Shown here piece by piece: positions 34,945 through 43,848 of a DNA stretch of 64,000 nt; the first letter of the stretch is position 1; each line of letters begins with the position of its first letter. Source of the stretch: COE1 sp910588595 (GTDB lineage: Bacteria > Bacillota > Clostridia > Lachnospirales > Lachnospiraceae). The notes under the pieces are model-generated. The model had not been told where the DNA came from. It was given only the letters and a program-made list of their open reading frames with translations, and searched no databases. The position numbers were made by a program, and so were the translations under genes. The stretch covers positions 1 through 64,000 of the forward strand of contig CARDBT010000013.1 in assembly GCA_948957135.1 (NCBI GenBank), in the 5' to 3' direction.

Positions 34945-36057
34945 CTAGTTGGTGATGATCTTCTCTGTCTCTTTGTCAAATACATGGATCTTCTCAATAT
35001 CAATAGCAAATTTAACCTTATCACCAGGTCTAGCAGTTGTTCTGGGATCAACTCTCGCCGTGATCGGGAACTCTGCCAGATCAGCATATAAGAATACTTC
35101 TGCACCGAGCAACTCATATACACGGATCGTTGTCTCAAATGTGCTGTCAGACTTTGCCTCTACCATCATCTGTGAATCATAGATATCCTCTGGTCTGATA
35201 CCAAATGTAACGGTCTTTCCGTTGTATCCGCCATCGATGAGCTTCTTAGACTTTGCGGGAGGAAGCGGAATAGAAAGTCCAGCCACCTTTAAGCTCGCGG
35301 TGTCGCCCTTCACTTCAACAGAAGCGTCGATAAAGTTCATCTGCGGAGATCCCATGAATCCTGCAACGAACAGGTTCTGCGGCTTCTCATACAAGTTCTG
35401 CGGCGTATCTACCTGCTGAACGATACCGTCCTTCATAACTACGATACGGGTACCGAGTGTCATAGCCTCTGTCTGGTCATGTGTAACGTAGATGATGGTT
35501 GTGCCGAGTCTCTGGTGCAGCTTTGCGATCTCGATACGCATCTGTACACGGAGCTTTGCATCCAGGTTGGAGAGAGGCTCATCCATCAGGAATACTTTAG
35601 GATTACGCACGATCGCACGTCCCATGGCAACACGCTGTCTCTGACCACCTGACAAAGCCTTCGGCTTTCTGTCGAGGAGCGCTGTCAAGTCGAGGATCTT
35701 AGCTGCTTCCTTAACCATTTTATCAATCTCATTCTTGGGAACTTTTCTTAATTTAAGACCGAATGCCATATTGTCATACACTGACATATGAGGGTACAGA
35801 GCGTAGTTCTGGAATACCATCGCGATATCTCTGTCCTTTGGCTCAACGTCATTCACAACTCTGTCGCCAATCTTCAATTCGCCGGAAGAAATGTCTTCAA
35901 GTCCTGCGATCATACGAAGTGTCGTTGACTTACCACAACCTGAAGGTCCTACGAAGATGATGAACTCTTTGTCAGCAATTTCAAGGTTGAAATTTTTAAC
36001 TGCTTCGAATCCATTTGGATATACTTTACAAACATTTTTTAAAGATAAACTTGCCAT
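34945..36057 (-). CDS. msmK: CUT1 sugar ABC transporter ATP-binding protein (MsmK/UgpC type)
   Basis: A 370-residue ATPase for ABC carbohydrate import. Walker A GPSGCGKSTTLRMIAG, signature LSGGQRQRVAMGRAI, Walker B VFLMDEPLSNLD and the H-loop THDQTEAMT are all intact. A C-terminal TOBE/regulatory domain of about 130 residues is present. No permease or binding protein gene is next to it. In Firmicutes such orphan MsmX/MsmK ATPases energise several oligosaccharide importers encoded elsewhere, and that is the likely role here. GGGAGG precedes the ATG. Confidence 0.95.
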   Translation of the reverse strand: MASLSLKNVCKVYPNGFEAVKNFNLEIADKEFIIFVGPSGCGKSTTLRMIAGLEDISSGELKIGDRVVNDVEPKDRDIAMVFQNYALYPHMSVYDNMAFGLKLRKVPKNEIDKMVKEAAKILDLTALLDRKPKALSGGQRQRVAMGRAIVRNPKVFLMDEPLSNLDAKLRVQMRIEIAKLHQRLGTTIIYVTHDQTEAMTLGTRIVVMKDGIVQQVDTPQNLYEKPQNLFVAGFMGSPQMNFIDASVEVKGDTASLKVAGLSIPLPPAKSKKLIDGGYNGKTVTFGIRPEDIYDSQMMVEAKSDSTFETTIRVYELLGAEVFLYADLAEFPITARVDPRTTARPGDKVKFAIDIEKIHVFDKETEKIITN

Positions 36058-36319
36058 TTTGAACTGCCTCCCGAATTATAGATTATTTTGTTTCGTTGAA
36101 AGGATTATGTATTTGGACATTCTTTCAACAGGTTGTTTTACATGTTTCAAGTATAGAATAAATTTGCCAAAAATGCTATACCATAAATCCACAAAGTTTT
36201 TTAAATGCTTATGTAACAATTGCTTACAAGTTACTAAAGGGGTTGTCATTTGTTATCTCATGTAAGCAGTTTGTTCAACCTTCACGGTTAATTCTGTACA
36301 GTTTCACCAAAAGAAGAAT

Positions 36320-37102
36320 CTATTTTTGCTTATTTGTGTCACTATTGAGGCTGCTTTCGGGCACTTCCACAAACTTTCCGTTCCGAAATACTTTAACCAT
36401 TTTATTTTCGCGCTCGATGCGGTCGCTCTCCGCAAATATACCGCTGTCACCATCCTGGTCGTCCTCCTCCCCTGACGCTTCTTTGCTGGCAGCAATGATC
36501 GCCTCCTCGTATTTCTTGAATACACGCAGCAGCAGTTTTGCCTTGACATAGAAGACAACCCCAAATGTCATCAGTATGAGCACTGGCAGCGCCTGCGGGA
36601 ACAAAAAGAGTATGATGACCGGTACCGCATAGACCGCCACCAGCAAAAACGCCGTCGGCATATGCGAAAGTGCCATCAGAAAAGCATTCTTTATCGTATT
36701 TTTGACCGGATTGATAAATCGCGCCTGAAGCGGGAATATGAAGACCACTCCCATGAGCACCACGATCGTTACCATCGTCATAGCGATCTGCATCCACTGG
36801 GCAAACTCGATCCCGGAATAGGCTAAAATCCTGTAATCCGCCAGGAGGATCCCGAAGATGACAAGGAGTATGAGCCAGATCACCGTCCCCTGCTTAAAGT
36901 TCTCCTTGAACGCCTTCCAAAAGCCTTTTACAATATAAGTCTCCTCATTTCTCACCATCTTGTAGCTCATATAATACGCCGCCGAAAATGAAGCCCCGAT
37001 CGTAAAAAACGGAATACTGAAAACAATGAACAGAAAATTCAATATCATGATATCTGCCACTTTGTTCAGAAAACTCATCAATGGACTGTCAAGCTTAAAC
37101 AT
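36320..37102 (-). CDS. YesL-like DUF624 membrane protein
   Basis: A 260-residue protein with five or six TM segments. It opens with the DUF624/YesL hallmark (MSFLNKVADIMILNFLFIVF) and has a conserved KGFWKAFKENFKQGTVIWLI segment. It ends in a charged cytoplasmic tail of about 60 residues (EEDDQDGDSGIFAESDRIER). YesL proteins are usually found beside carbohydrate ABC transporter genes, and their function is unknown. It is 25 bp downstream of the HD-domain gene and probably cotranscribed. The long acidic tail is unusual for the family. Confidence 0.85.
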   Translation of the reverse strand: MFKLDSPLMSFLNKVADIMILNFLFIVFSIPFFTIGASFSAAYYMSYKMVRNEETYIVKGFWKAFKENFKQGTVIWLILLVIFGILLADYRILAYSGIEFAQWMQIAMTMVTIVVLMGVVFIFPLQARFINPVKNTIKNAFLMALSHMPTAFLLVAVYAVPVIILFLFPQALPVLILMTFGVVFYVKAKLLLRVFKKYEEAIIAASKEASGEEDDQDGDSGIFAESDRIERENKMVKVFRNGKFVEVPESSLNSDTNKQK

Positions 37103-37127
37103 ACTGTAAATTCTCCTCTCGTTTTGC

Positions 37128-38381
37128 TCAGCTCAGGCTCGAATATACCTGATTGTAATTGCGCAGCAGCTTCTGGTGCGTCACCAGTGCCATGTCCGCC
37201 TTCTGCTTTGCCTTGTCCATGATCTCATCATAATTCTTCAGGAACGTATCTGCAACGATCCCCTCATATTTGCCGGAAATGATGCCGTTGTTGAGATCGT
37301 CGATGATCTCCTCCTTCGTATATGCCTCCCTGTAGGGCTTGGGTTCCATCGAATTGACCACCTGCTCCGAGATCTGCAGGATCGCTTCCTTCTCATCCAT
37401 CACACTCGCTTTCAGCCCGCGCGGATACCCGCTTCCGTCAAAGCGCTCATGATGTCCCGCCGCGATCCTTATGATCTCCTTGGAGAGTTTGCGTTCCAGC
37501 GTCTTTTCCATGATGTCCACATGAGTCTTGACCAGGTTCTTCTCCTCCTCACTGAGTGTCCTCGGTGCGTTGAGCAGTTCGCTTGGGATCGCCAGCATTC
37601 CGATATCGTGGAGCATCGCAGCATAGTACACTTCATTTTTGTCCAGCTCGCTCAGCCTCAGTTTTCTGCCAAGCTCGCGGCACACATAGATGGTCGCCAC
37701 GGTCTCGGATACCATCTGTTCCTCCTTGAGCCCGGTACAGTACATGAGCATCTTTAAGTACTTTTCCTTCTCGATATCCGACAGCAATATATACTCAAGG
37801 CTCTCGTTGTACTCTGCCTTGTAACTGTTATCCCGTATTTTTGTAAAGATGTCATGCGCCTCCACGGTCCTGACAAGCAGCTCGCACACCCTGGGATCAT
37901 ATTTTGTCCCGGCGTACTTCTCGATCAGTCTGTGATCAAATTTTGCCCCAAAAGATCTCTGCCAGATGTCCATGATCTCCGCCACTTTCAGGACCTCCAT
38001 CTCAAAGCGGTACCTGTAATCCATGTCCTTTGTCTTGCTGTAGTCCATATGATGGTAGAGGATCATCTTAGACTGCTCCTCCAACGGAGAGAGATACCGC
38101 AGAAAAAGGTAGCCGTATACAGAATGCGGTGTCGGATTTTTTGACTCAAAAGTCAGTGCCTTGCGCACATCATCCGTCTTGTATGCCCCGATGTCATGGA
38201 GCAGCGCCAGCACCATATAGTCCGCGATCTCATATTTTTCGTATGCTCCCTGCGTTTCCAACATCTTTGACATGATGTAGCTCACCCGCATACTATGATG
38301 TGCCAGGGTTTTGTTCATCAGCCTCACTGTCTCATAGATCAAATCTGCCATATTTCTGCTTGTGATATATTCTACTGCCAT
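37128..38381 (-). CDS. Two-domain HD/HD-GYP-type phosphohydrolase
   Basis: A 417-residue protein with two HD modules. The first spans about residues 20-170 (LAHHSMRVSYIM, ALLHDIGAYK, LYHHMD). The second, at about 230-350, has HD-GYP features (AAMLHDIGMLAIPSELLNAP, GHHERFDGSGYPRGL). HD-GYP proteins commonly hydrolyse cyclic di-GMP. The GYP-like part suggests that, but the enzyme could act on another nucleotide. There is no sensory N-terminal domain, and it is placed before the YesL-like gene. A nucleotide signalling role is inferred. Confidence 0.85.
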   Translation of the reverse strand: MAVEYITSRNMADLIYETVRLMNKTLAHHSMRVSYIMSKMLETQGAYEKYEIADYMVLALLHDIGAYKTDDVRKALTFESKNPTPHSVYGYLFLRYLSPLEEQSKMILYHHMDYSKTKDMDYRYRFEMEVLKVAEIMDIWQRSFGAKFDHRLIEKYAGTKYDPRVCELLVRTVEAHDIFTKIRDNSYKAEYNESLEYILLSDIEKEKYLKMLMYCTGLKEEQMVSETVATIYVCRELGRKLRLSELDKNEVYYAAMLHDIGMLAIPSELLNAPRTLSEEEKNLVKTHVDIMEKTLERKLSKEIIRIAAGHHERFDGSGYPRGLKASVMDEKEAILQISEQVVNSMEPKPYREAYTKEEIIDDLNNGIISGKYEGIVADTFLKNYDEIMDKAKQKADMALVTHQKLLRNYNQVYSSLS

Positions 38382-38452
38382 TTTTCCACCTCATTTATTA
38401 TATTAATGTATAACCGACCGCACGCCGCAAAATCCCTTGTGATCGCATGCAT

Positions 38453-38977
38453 CTATAGCATGATACTGCGTTTCATTGGCGTATACCGGATCCCGTCACA
38501 TGCCTGCTCCACATCGGTATCGACAAATCCCATGCGGTGATAAAATCCCGTCGCATAAGGCGCTGCATTGACGGTGATGCTGTCGCGCCCCTCCTCGGTC
38601 AGAACATACCTGCTCACATACTCGATCATCCCTCTGCCGATTCCCATCCTGTGGTATTTTTCGTCGACAAAAAGGAGCGATATGTGTGTCTCCCCCCTGA
38701 GACTGAGCATCCCGATCATTTTATTGTTGTCATATGCACCAAAAAGCTGATACGAACCCAGAACAAACATTCTATAAAGTACTGTATCCGTGACAAAATC
38801 CTGAAAACTCTCGACGCCCTCCGGCGTGAAGTCATGTGCCTCAAACTGCATGAACGTGCGCCACGCAAGCGCCATGGCATCGTCCCATTCATCGCGGTAT
38901 GCAGGTCTTATGGAGATTCTGATCGGCTTGATGATGTTTCTCTCATGTCTCTGCCTGAACTCCAATTTTACAGCCAC
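38453..38977 (-). CDS. GNAT-family N-acetyltransferase
   Basis: A 174-residue acetyl-CoA-dependent transferase. The core motif A is visible as LFVDEKYHRMGIGRGMIEYV, with the pyrophosphate-binding R-x-x-G-x-G/A pattern, followed by NAAPYATGFYHRMGFVDTD, the usual motif B. The start is GTG at 38977 after a GAGAGG site. The acetylated substrate (small molecule, peptide or protein N-terminus) cannot be told. It stands alone between the HD-domain gene and the HPr-like gene. Confidence 0.9.
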   Translation of the reverse strand: MAVKLEFRQRHERNIIKPIRISIRPAYRDEWDDAMALAWRTFMQFEAHDFTPEGVESFQDFVTDTVLYRMFVLGSYQLFGAYDNNKMIGMLSLRGETHISLLFVDEKYHRMGIGRGMIEYVSRYVLTEEGRDSITVNAAPYATGFYHRMGFVDTDVEQACDGIRYTPMKRSIML

Positions 38978-39072
38978 CCTCTCACTTTATGAGTCTTTTT
39001 TCATAGTATAGCACAAATTTTCCGAATTGTATATTTTTTGGCGGAAAATAAAAAATTGTGAAATCAAGAAAA

Positions 39073-39101
39073 GACACAGACTCCAAAACAAAGCCTGTGT
39101 C
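39073..39101 (-). terminator. Terminator after the HPr-like gene
   Basis: Stem GACACAG/CTGTGTC, which can be extended by an inner AGCC-GACT pairing, followed on the minus strand by TTTTCTT. It lies about 10 bp after the HPr-like stop. Confidence 0.75.
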
Positions 39102-39110
39102 CTGCTGTCT

Positions 39111-39365
39111 TTATTGACATATAAAGAATTTCTCAAGTGCCTCGACTGCTTCACCCTCATCATTTCCATCAGCGGCGATCGTCACGTTCATCCCTTCCGA
39201 GGGATTAAATGCGATGATCCCCATGATGCTCTTGGCATTGATCCTGTACTTGTCATACTCCAGCAGGATCTCACTCTTGTACTGGCTTGCGATCTGGACG
39301 ATCTCCGCCAGCGGATGATCATATCTCTTTTCGATTTCCTTGACCAAAACTTCTCTTTTTAACAC
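39111..39365 (-). CDS. HPr paralogue lacking the catalytic histidine (Crh-like)
   Basis: An 84-residue protein with the HPr fold pattern, including the second-site serine motif NAKSIMG (Ser46 equivalent) and the C-terminal GNDEGEAVEALEKFF. In HPr the active site reads GLHARPA. Here the aligned stretch is RYDHPLA, so the His15 position is Tyr and the Arg17 position is His. It cannot carry PEP-derived phosphate on His15 but may still be phosphorylated on Ser by HPr kinase, like Bacillus Crh, a CcpA co-effector. GTG 39365 is chosen because GGAGG is 6 nt upstream. The upstream ATG has none. A regulatory, not transport, role is inferred. Confidence 0.82.
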   Translation of the reverse strand: MLKREVLVKEIEKRYDHPLAEIVQIASQYKSEILLEYDKYRINAKSIMGIIAFNPSEGMNVTIAADGNDEGEAVEALEKFFICQ

Positions 39366-39583
39366 ACCGAATCCCTCCGTTACCATCCAAAATTCCTATG
39401 ATTAAATTCGCACACTTTTGTAAACGAAAGACCTCGCAAAGCGATGCTCTTTCCTATATATAATGTAATAATTGCTTAAAATCAACTACGTCTTATTGTC
39501 CGTTTTTTTGATGGAAAAGTCAATGTTTTTTTATGAAAATTTGTGAAATAATCAAAAAACCGTCTTTTTCACGAAAAAAGTGC

Positions 39584-42007
39584 CTATTTTAAGTATTTCA
39601 TTAGTATTTTCTGCAAAACATCCACATCGATCGGCTTTGTCATGAAATCGTCAAACCCTTTTTTGATATAATCCTCCCGAGCTCCAGCGATAGCGTTCGC
39701 CGTCAGGACAACGATGGGCGTATCGTGGCTTGCACTCTCCTGATGTCCATGAAGGTACAGCATCATATCCGTGCCGCTGATCTCGGGCATCATATCGTCT
39801 GTGAGGATCAGATCGTACACCTCCACATCCAGATGATTGATCGCGGCCTGTCCGCCATTTGCACGGCTCACCTCTATGTCCAGCATCTCGAGGATCGAAG
39901 CGATCACCTCAAGATTCATCTCGTTGTCGTCCACCACAAAGACCCTCTTGCCCGGAAAGCGCATCGTCTCCAGACTTTCCTCACACTTTTCATCAGTCAG
40001 GAGCTCAAAACGCTTTTTGAAGTTGCCGATCGGCGTATCCGACACGATCTTCTGCGGGATCAGCACGTGAAAGCAGGAACCTTTGCCGTACTCACTCTCC
40101 ACGCTGATCTTACCGTCCATCAGCCCCACCAGGCGCGATGTGATACTAAGCCCCAGACCTGTACCCTCGATGCTCCTGTTCTTGAGGCGGTCGAGCCGCT
40201 CAAACTCGACAAAGAGCTTTGACAGGTCTTCCTGTTTGATGCCTACACCGCTGTCTGTCACCCTGACATCAAGCAGGATATTTTCCTCACCGACACGATC
40301 AGAGACACTCTGTCTCGTGACACTTAGCTTCACCCACCCTGTTTTTGTGTATTTCACTGCGTTCGTCATCAGATTTAGAATCACCTGCTTGATCCGCACC
40401 TCATCTCCATAAAGCAGATCTGGTATCTCTGCGTCAATATCAATCTGCAGCTCGAGCCCCTCGTTGTCGATCCGCTCCTGTGTCATCACCACAACATCGT
40501 TGAGAAGCGACGAGAGCGAATAATCTGAAGCGACGATATCCATTTTGCCCGTCTCGATCTTTGAGAAATCAAGGATATCATTGATCAGCGCCAGAAGTGT
40601 CCTGCCCGCACTCTGGATGTCCGAAGAATGCTTCTTGATGCTGCTCTTTTCCGTCTCGTGCATGATCAGTTCATTGAGCCCGAGGATCGCGTTGAGGGGC
40701 GTGCGTATCTCATGGGACATATGTGAGAGAAAGCGGCTCTTTTGCTCGCTTGCAGCCTCCGCAGCTATCTTTTCACGCTCCATGATAACGTGATCCGCCT
40801 CCGTCCTCATGCGGTTGAGTTCATTTCGGTTCCGCACGATCCAGACTAACATACACACGCCGAATACCAGAAGCCCGTAGCCAAATGCGATCGAACATGG
40901 ATAGATAACCTCATTCCAATAAAATATCATACTTGCCACGGTCGTTATAATGATCGCGCCAAACCCTAAAAGCACCTCCGCTGACGGAATGATCTTCTCC
41001 TGCACAAAACTCGCAATACATGCAGCGATATCCATCACGATCAGAACATGTACAACAATATAAAAATCAGAGATATTTTTCGCGAAGATCACAAAGGCCG
41101 CCACACTGACAACCCCGGTAATAAAATTCATAAAAGCCAGCACTTCATACCGCCTGTGTCCCGGGAAAAACGCATACTCCGCAAACAATATGAACGGAAT
41201 GGGCAGCAAGATCATTGAAATATTGTTCAGCCAGCTTACAAGAGAGATCCTCTCCACAAAAATCTCCATACATCCGCTGTCCGTTCCGAGGTAGATCACA
41301 GACATCACCAAAAAGGTCGTAAGCCACTTGAGCGGGCGTACATCGCGGCGCTTGTCGACTAGTATATCAGAGTGGCTTGTGATCAGATTCAATATGATCA
41401 GCACGACAGCAGCCATACAGATGAAGAGACTGCTGCCTGACTCAGTCAGGATATAGCGCACCAGCGCATATCTGTCACCTACCGCCACAAACTGGACAGT
41501 CGAGCTTTCGCTTCCCATCTCATTCACAAGTTCCACAGTGATCGTATCTCCCGCCTTCATCCCTGCAGCCGGCACGTGATGAAGCATATACATACGCTTG
41601 CTGTGGGAGCGATACTCATCCCGAAAATGATATTCATACTCCACCTCGCCATTGACATAGACGACGGTGTCAAGCGCCCGCGCGCGAAAACACAGATATT
41701 CCTCCGCTGAGGGCGTAAAGTCGAGCGTCTTTGTGATGGACACCTGACCGTCCTTTGTAACAATCTGCAGATAGTGCTGCGCATGTGCCGTCACTCTGAC
41801 GGCATCCCCCTGCGCATCCTGCAGGTCGGTATAGTACCAGTCATTGCCAAACCACACATCCTTTTTTCCGATATTCTTGAAATGCCGCTGCACAGGAGCA
41901 CTCAGCCAGATCAATACTGTGATCACAAATAGGGCAATAAAAAAAGCACAGTATATTACCCTGATCACCAAACGCAGATCTACAATTTTGTCTTTTTGGT
42001 TTTTCAT
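39584..42007 (-). CDS. Hybrid sensor histidine kinase/response regulator
   Basis: An 807-residue membrane kinase. TM1 is at about residues 14-36, followed by an extracytoplasmic beta-rich domain of about 150 residues. Six or seven closely spaced TM segments (about 185-390) form a 7TMR-DISM-like sensor. After a coiled coil come HisKA (FLSHMSHEIRTPLNAILGLN), the ATPase (LILNLMTNAVKYTKTGWVKL, GTGLGLSITSRLVGLMDGKI) and a receiver (VFVVDDNEMN, LILTDDMMPEISG, FMTKPIDVDVL). It follows the response regulator at 42111-42872 by about 100 bp and probably works with it. The signal is unknown. Confidence 0.92.
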   Translation of the reverse strand: MKNQKDKIVDLRLVIRVIYCAFFIALFVITVLIWLSAPVQRHFKNIGKKDVWFGNDWYYTDLQDAQGDAVRVTAHAQHYLQIVTKDGQVSITKTLDFTPSAEEYLCFRARALDTVVYVNGEVEYEYHFRDEYRSHSKRMYMLHHVPAAGMKAGDTITVELVNEMGSESSTVQFVAVGDRYALVRYILTESGSSLFICMAAVVLIILNLITSHSDILVDKRRDVRPLKWLTTFLVMSVIYLGTDSGCMEIFVERISLVSWLNNISMILLPIPFILFAEYAFFPGHRRYEVLAFMNFITGVVSVAAFVIFAKNISDFYIVVHVLIVMDIAACIASFVQEKIIPSAEVLLGFGAIIITTVASMIFYWNEVIYPCSIAFGYGLLVFGVCMLVWIVRNRNELNRMRTEADHVIMEREKIAAEAASEQKSRFLSHMSHEIRTPLNAILGLNELIMHETEKSSIKKHSSDIQSAGRTLLALINDILDFSKIETGKMDIVASDYSLSSLLNDVVVMTQERIDNEGLELQIDIDAEIPDLLYGDEVRIKQVILNLMTNAVKYTKTGWVKLSVTRQSVSDRVGEENILLDVRVTDSGVGIKQEDLSKLFVEFERLDRLKNRSIEGTGLGLSITSRLVGLMDGKISVESEYGKGSCFHVLIPQKIVSDTPIGNFKKRFELLTDEKCEESLETMRFPGKRVFVVDDNEMNLEVIASILEMLDIEVSRANGGQAAINHLDVEVYDLILTDDMMPEISGTDMMLYLHGHQESASHDTPIVVLTANAIAGAREDYIKKGFDDFMTKPIDVDVLQKILMKYLK

Positions 42008-42110
42008 GATATCCTTACTCCCATTCGCGCGCCCCGACGGGCCCTTTCTTCGGGATCGCAAGATCTCTGATCTTAAGTGCATCCCTCTGTATCACCACGT
42101 CTAAAGCGGG

Positions 42111-42872
42111 CTAACCGCTCTTATTTTTATCCTCTTCCAATGCCCACAAATATCCGATGCCATATACAGTTTTGATATAGTTGCGCGCATCAAGTTTGTT
42201 GTTGAGCATATGCACGACCTCTGCCAAAGCTGCCTCGTCCATATCTTTCCTGCTCTCGGACTTGAGTTTATCCACCAAAGCCTTTTTTTTGAGCACGATG
42301 CCTTTATTTTCTACCAGATTGCGCAGCAGACACTGCTCCAGGCGGTTGAGCCGCACCTTTTTCCCCGAAATACTATATTCACCGGTATCAAAGTTAAATA
42401 AGTAATCATCTATTGCCACAATATGTTCACCGATAATGCTTTTGCGGCTGCCCGCACCGATCGCCTCAAACCGGCTGATGGCACGGAAACTGAAATTTCT
42501 CTTCCCCCGCTTAAACTGCGTCCAGACCTTTGCCTTGAGCACGGATACACTAAAAGGCTTGGTGATGTAATCCATGATACCCTGCTTGTCAAACTCTGTC
42601 ATATCGGGTTCTTTGTCATTTGAGACGATCAGAATGATCGGTATGTTGCACGATTCATAAAGTCCCAGACTCAGCTCATATATGAGATCATTCCCGTCCC
42701 CGTCGGGAAGTTCTGTGTCGATGATGATCTGCTGGTATTGTTCGCTTTCGAGCAAAGCGGTCGCTGCCTCAAGCGTCCCGCAGCTAAAAGCATGTATCTC
42801 GTTATCTGTCAGTTCCCTGCACAGCCTCTCTGCCAGCTGAAAGTCTGCCTCGATAATCAATATTTTGTTCAT
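42111..42872 (-). CDS. Response regulator with winged-helix output
   Basis: A 253-residue regulator. The receiver has phospho-acceptor Asp in IIIDTELPDGDG and the conserved Lys in YITKPFSVSVL. The usual pair of acidic residues near the N-terminus is reduced to E-A-D (IIEADFQLAER). The C-terminal domain is OmpR-like (SGKKVRLNRLEQCLLRNLVE, ARNYIKTVYGIGYLWALEED). It precedes the hybrid kinase, and the two probably form a phosphorelay. The leader region 42873-43091 contains hairpin repeats. Confidence 0.88.
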   Translation of the reverse strand: MNKILIIEADFQLAERLCRELTDNEIHAFSCGTLEAATALLESEQYQQIIIDTELPDGDGNDLIYELSLGLYESCNIPIILIVSNDKEPDMTEFDKQGIMDYITKPFSVSVLKAKVWTQFKRGKRNFSFRAISRFEAIGAGSRKSIIGEHIVAIDDYLFNFDTGEYSISGKKVRLNRLEQCLLRNLVENKGIVLKKKALVDKLKSESRKDMDEAALAEVVHMLNNKLDARNYIKTVYGIGYLWALEEDKNKSG

Positions 42873-42903
42873 GATAATGTCCCTTTTGCACTAACGCTTA
42901 CCT

Positions 42904-42965
42904 GCCCGCTTCGGCGGGCTCTCTGATCAAGGTATAACTCCCGCCACAGCGGGCTCTCAGATCAA
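42904..42965. repeat. Two tandem GC hairpins with GATCAA tails
   Basis: GCCCGC-TTCG-GCGGGC (42904-42919) is followed by TCTCTGATCAA. CCCGC-CACA-GCGGG (42940-42953) is followed by CTCTCAGATCAA. They form a direct repeat of about 35 bp in the leader of the response regulator. Similar hairpin plus ATCAGG wording occurs at 13177-13268. Confidence 0.65.
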
Positions 42966-43091
42966 AATGCTCTCCAATTCTCTGTATTAAAAGTATAGTC
43001 CTTCTTGGCTGCATTATCAATGGCATTATGCCAGGTGTCAGTAAATTCATGCATAATGCACAATATTTGCTCCTTACTTCGCCTGTTTAGC

Positions 43092-43119
43092 GTGAAATCT
43101 TAGATTTCACCATCCTGAT
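43092..43119 (-). repeat. Dispersed 28-bp hairpin repeat, copy after spmB
   Basis: GTGAAATC-TTA-GATTTCAC followed by CATCCTGAT. It is the reverse complement of 13241-13268 with a single mismatch. It begins 6 bp from the spmB stop and so forms a hairpin in its 3' UTR. Confidence 0.75.
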
Positions 43120-43124
43120 CAATG

Positions 43125-43652
43125 TTAGCGTGTTAAAATACCTGCCAAAACGACACTTGCCGCAATGCCGGAAAAGGTGGACAACAGTGCTCCCGCAAGC
43201 GTCCATCTTGTCTTTGTGACCTTTGCCGCCATAAAATAGACAGACATCGTATAAAAGACCGTCTCGGTGCTGGCGAGTGCGAGCGATGTCGCAAGTCCTG
43301 CAAAAGAATCAGTTCCGTATTCCTTGAAGATATCGAGCGCAAGCCCTGTCGCCGCCGATGCGGAGAAAAGCTTTACCACAAAAAGGGAGATGAGTTCGTT
43401 TGGAAAATCATTGGAAATCAGCGTGATCACGCGCCCGATCAGCTCTCCCGCAAACTCCAGAAACCCCGATGCCCGAAGAACGCCCACTGCGATCATCAGT
43501 CCGATCAGGGTCGGCACGATGCCGACAACCGTCTTCATACCGTCCCTTGCCCCTCTGGTAAAGCTCGCGTAGATGTCCTTCTTCTGTGACAGCCCCATTG
43601 CTACGATATAAAAGATCAAAGCCGGTATCAGCATATTGGATATCCGTGTCAT
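43125..43652 (-). CDS. spmB: Spore maturation protein B
   Basis: A 175-residue membrane protein of the nucleoside-recognition (Gate) family. The SpmB-like segments are visible: MLIPALIFYIVAMGLSQKKD, VVGIVPTLIGLMIAVGVLRA, and LASTETVFYTMSVYFMAAKV. SpmA/SpmB affect spore core dehydration in Bacillus. ATG 43652 follows an AGGAG site and gives the family length. No spmA is next to it, which is unusual because spmA and spmB are normally adjacent. This suggests the organism descends from spore formers, though it does not prove sporulation. Confidence 0.88.
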   Translation of the reverse strand: MTRISNMLIPALIFYIVAMGLSQKKDIYASFTRGARDGMKTVVGIVPTLIGLMIAVGVLRASGFLEFAGELIGRVITLISNDFPNELISLFVVKLFSASAATGLALDIFKEYGTDSFAGLATSLALASTETVFYTMSVYFMAAKVTKTRWTLAGALLSTFSGIAASVVLAGILTR

Positions 43653-43848
43653 GGTGGACGCTCCTGAAACGATGTATTGTATTAATGTATATTCCCACCA
43701 AAATTGAAATATGATCATCGTATCTTGATGCTGCGGCGTCAAAATACCGTTAAAATTGGTACTTATGTACTATGCCACACACCCGCTTTTCGGTATATAG
43801 TATCTCTTGCGAAACCACTTAAACTATTTTACTAAGGAGATTTTAGAC

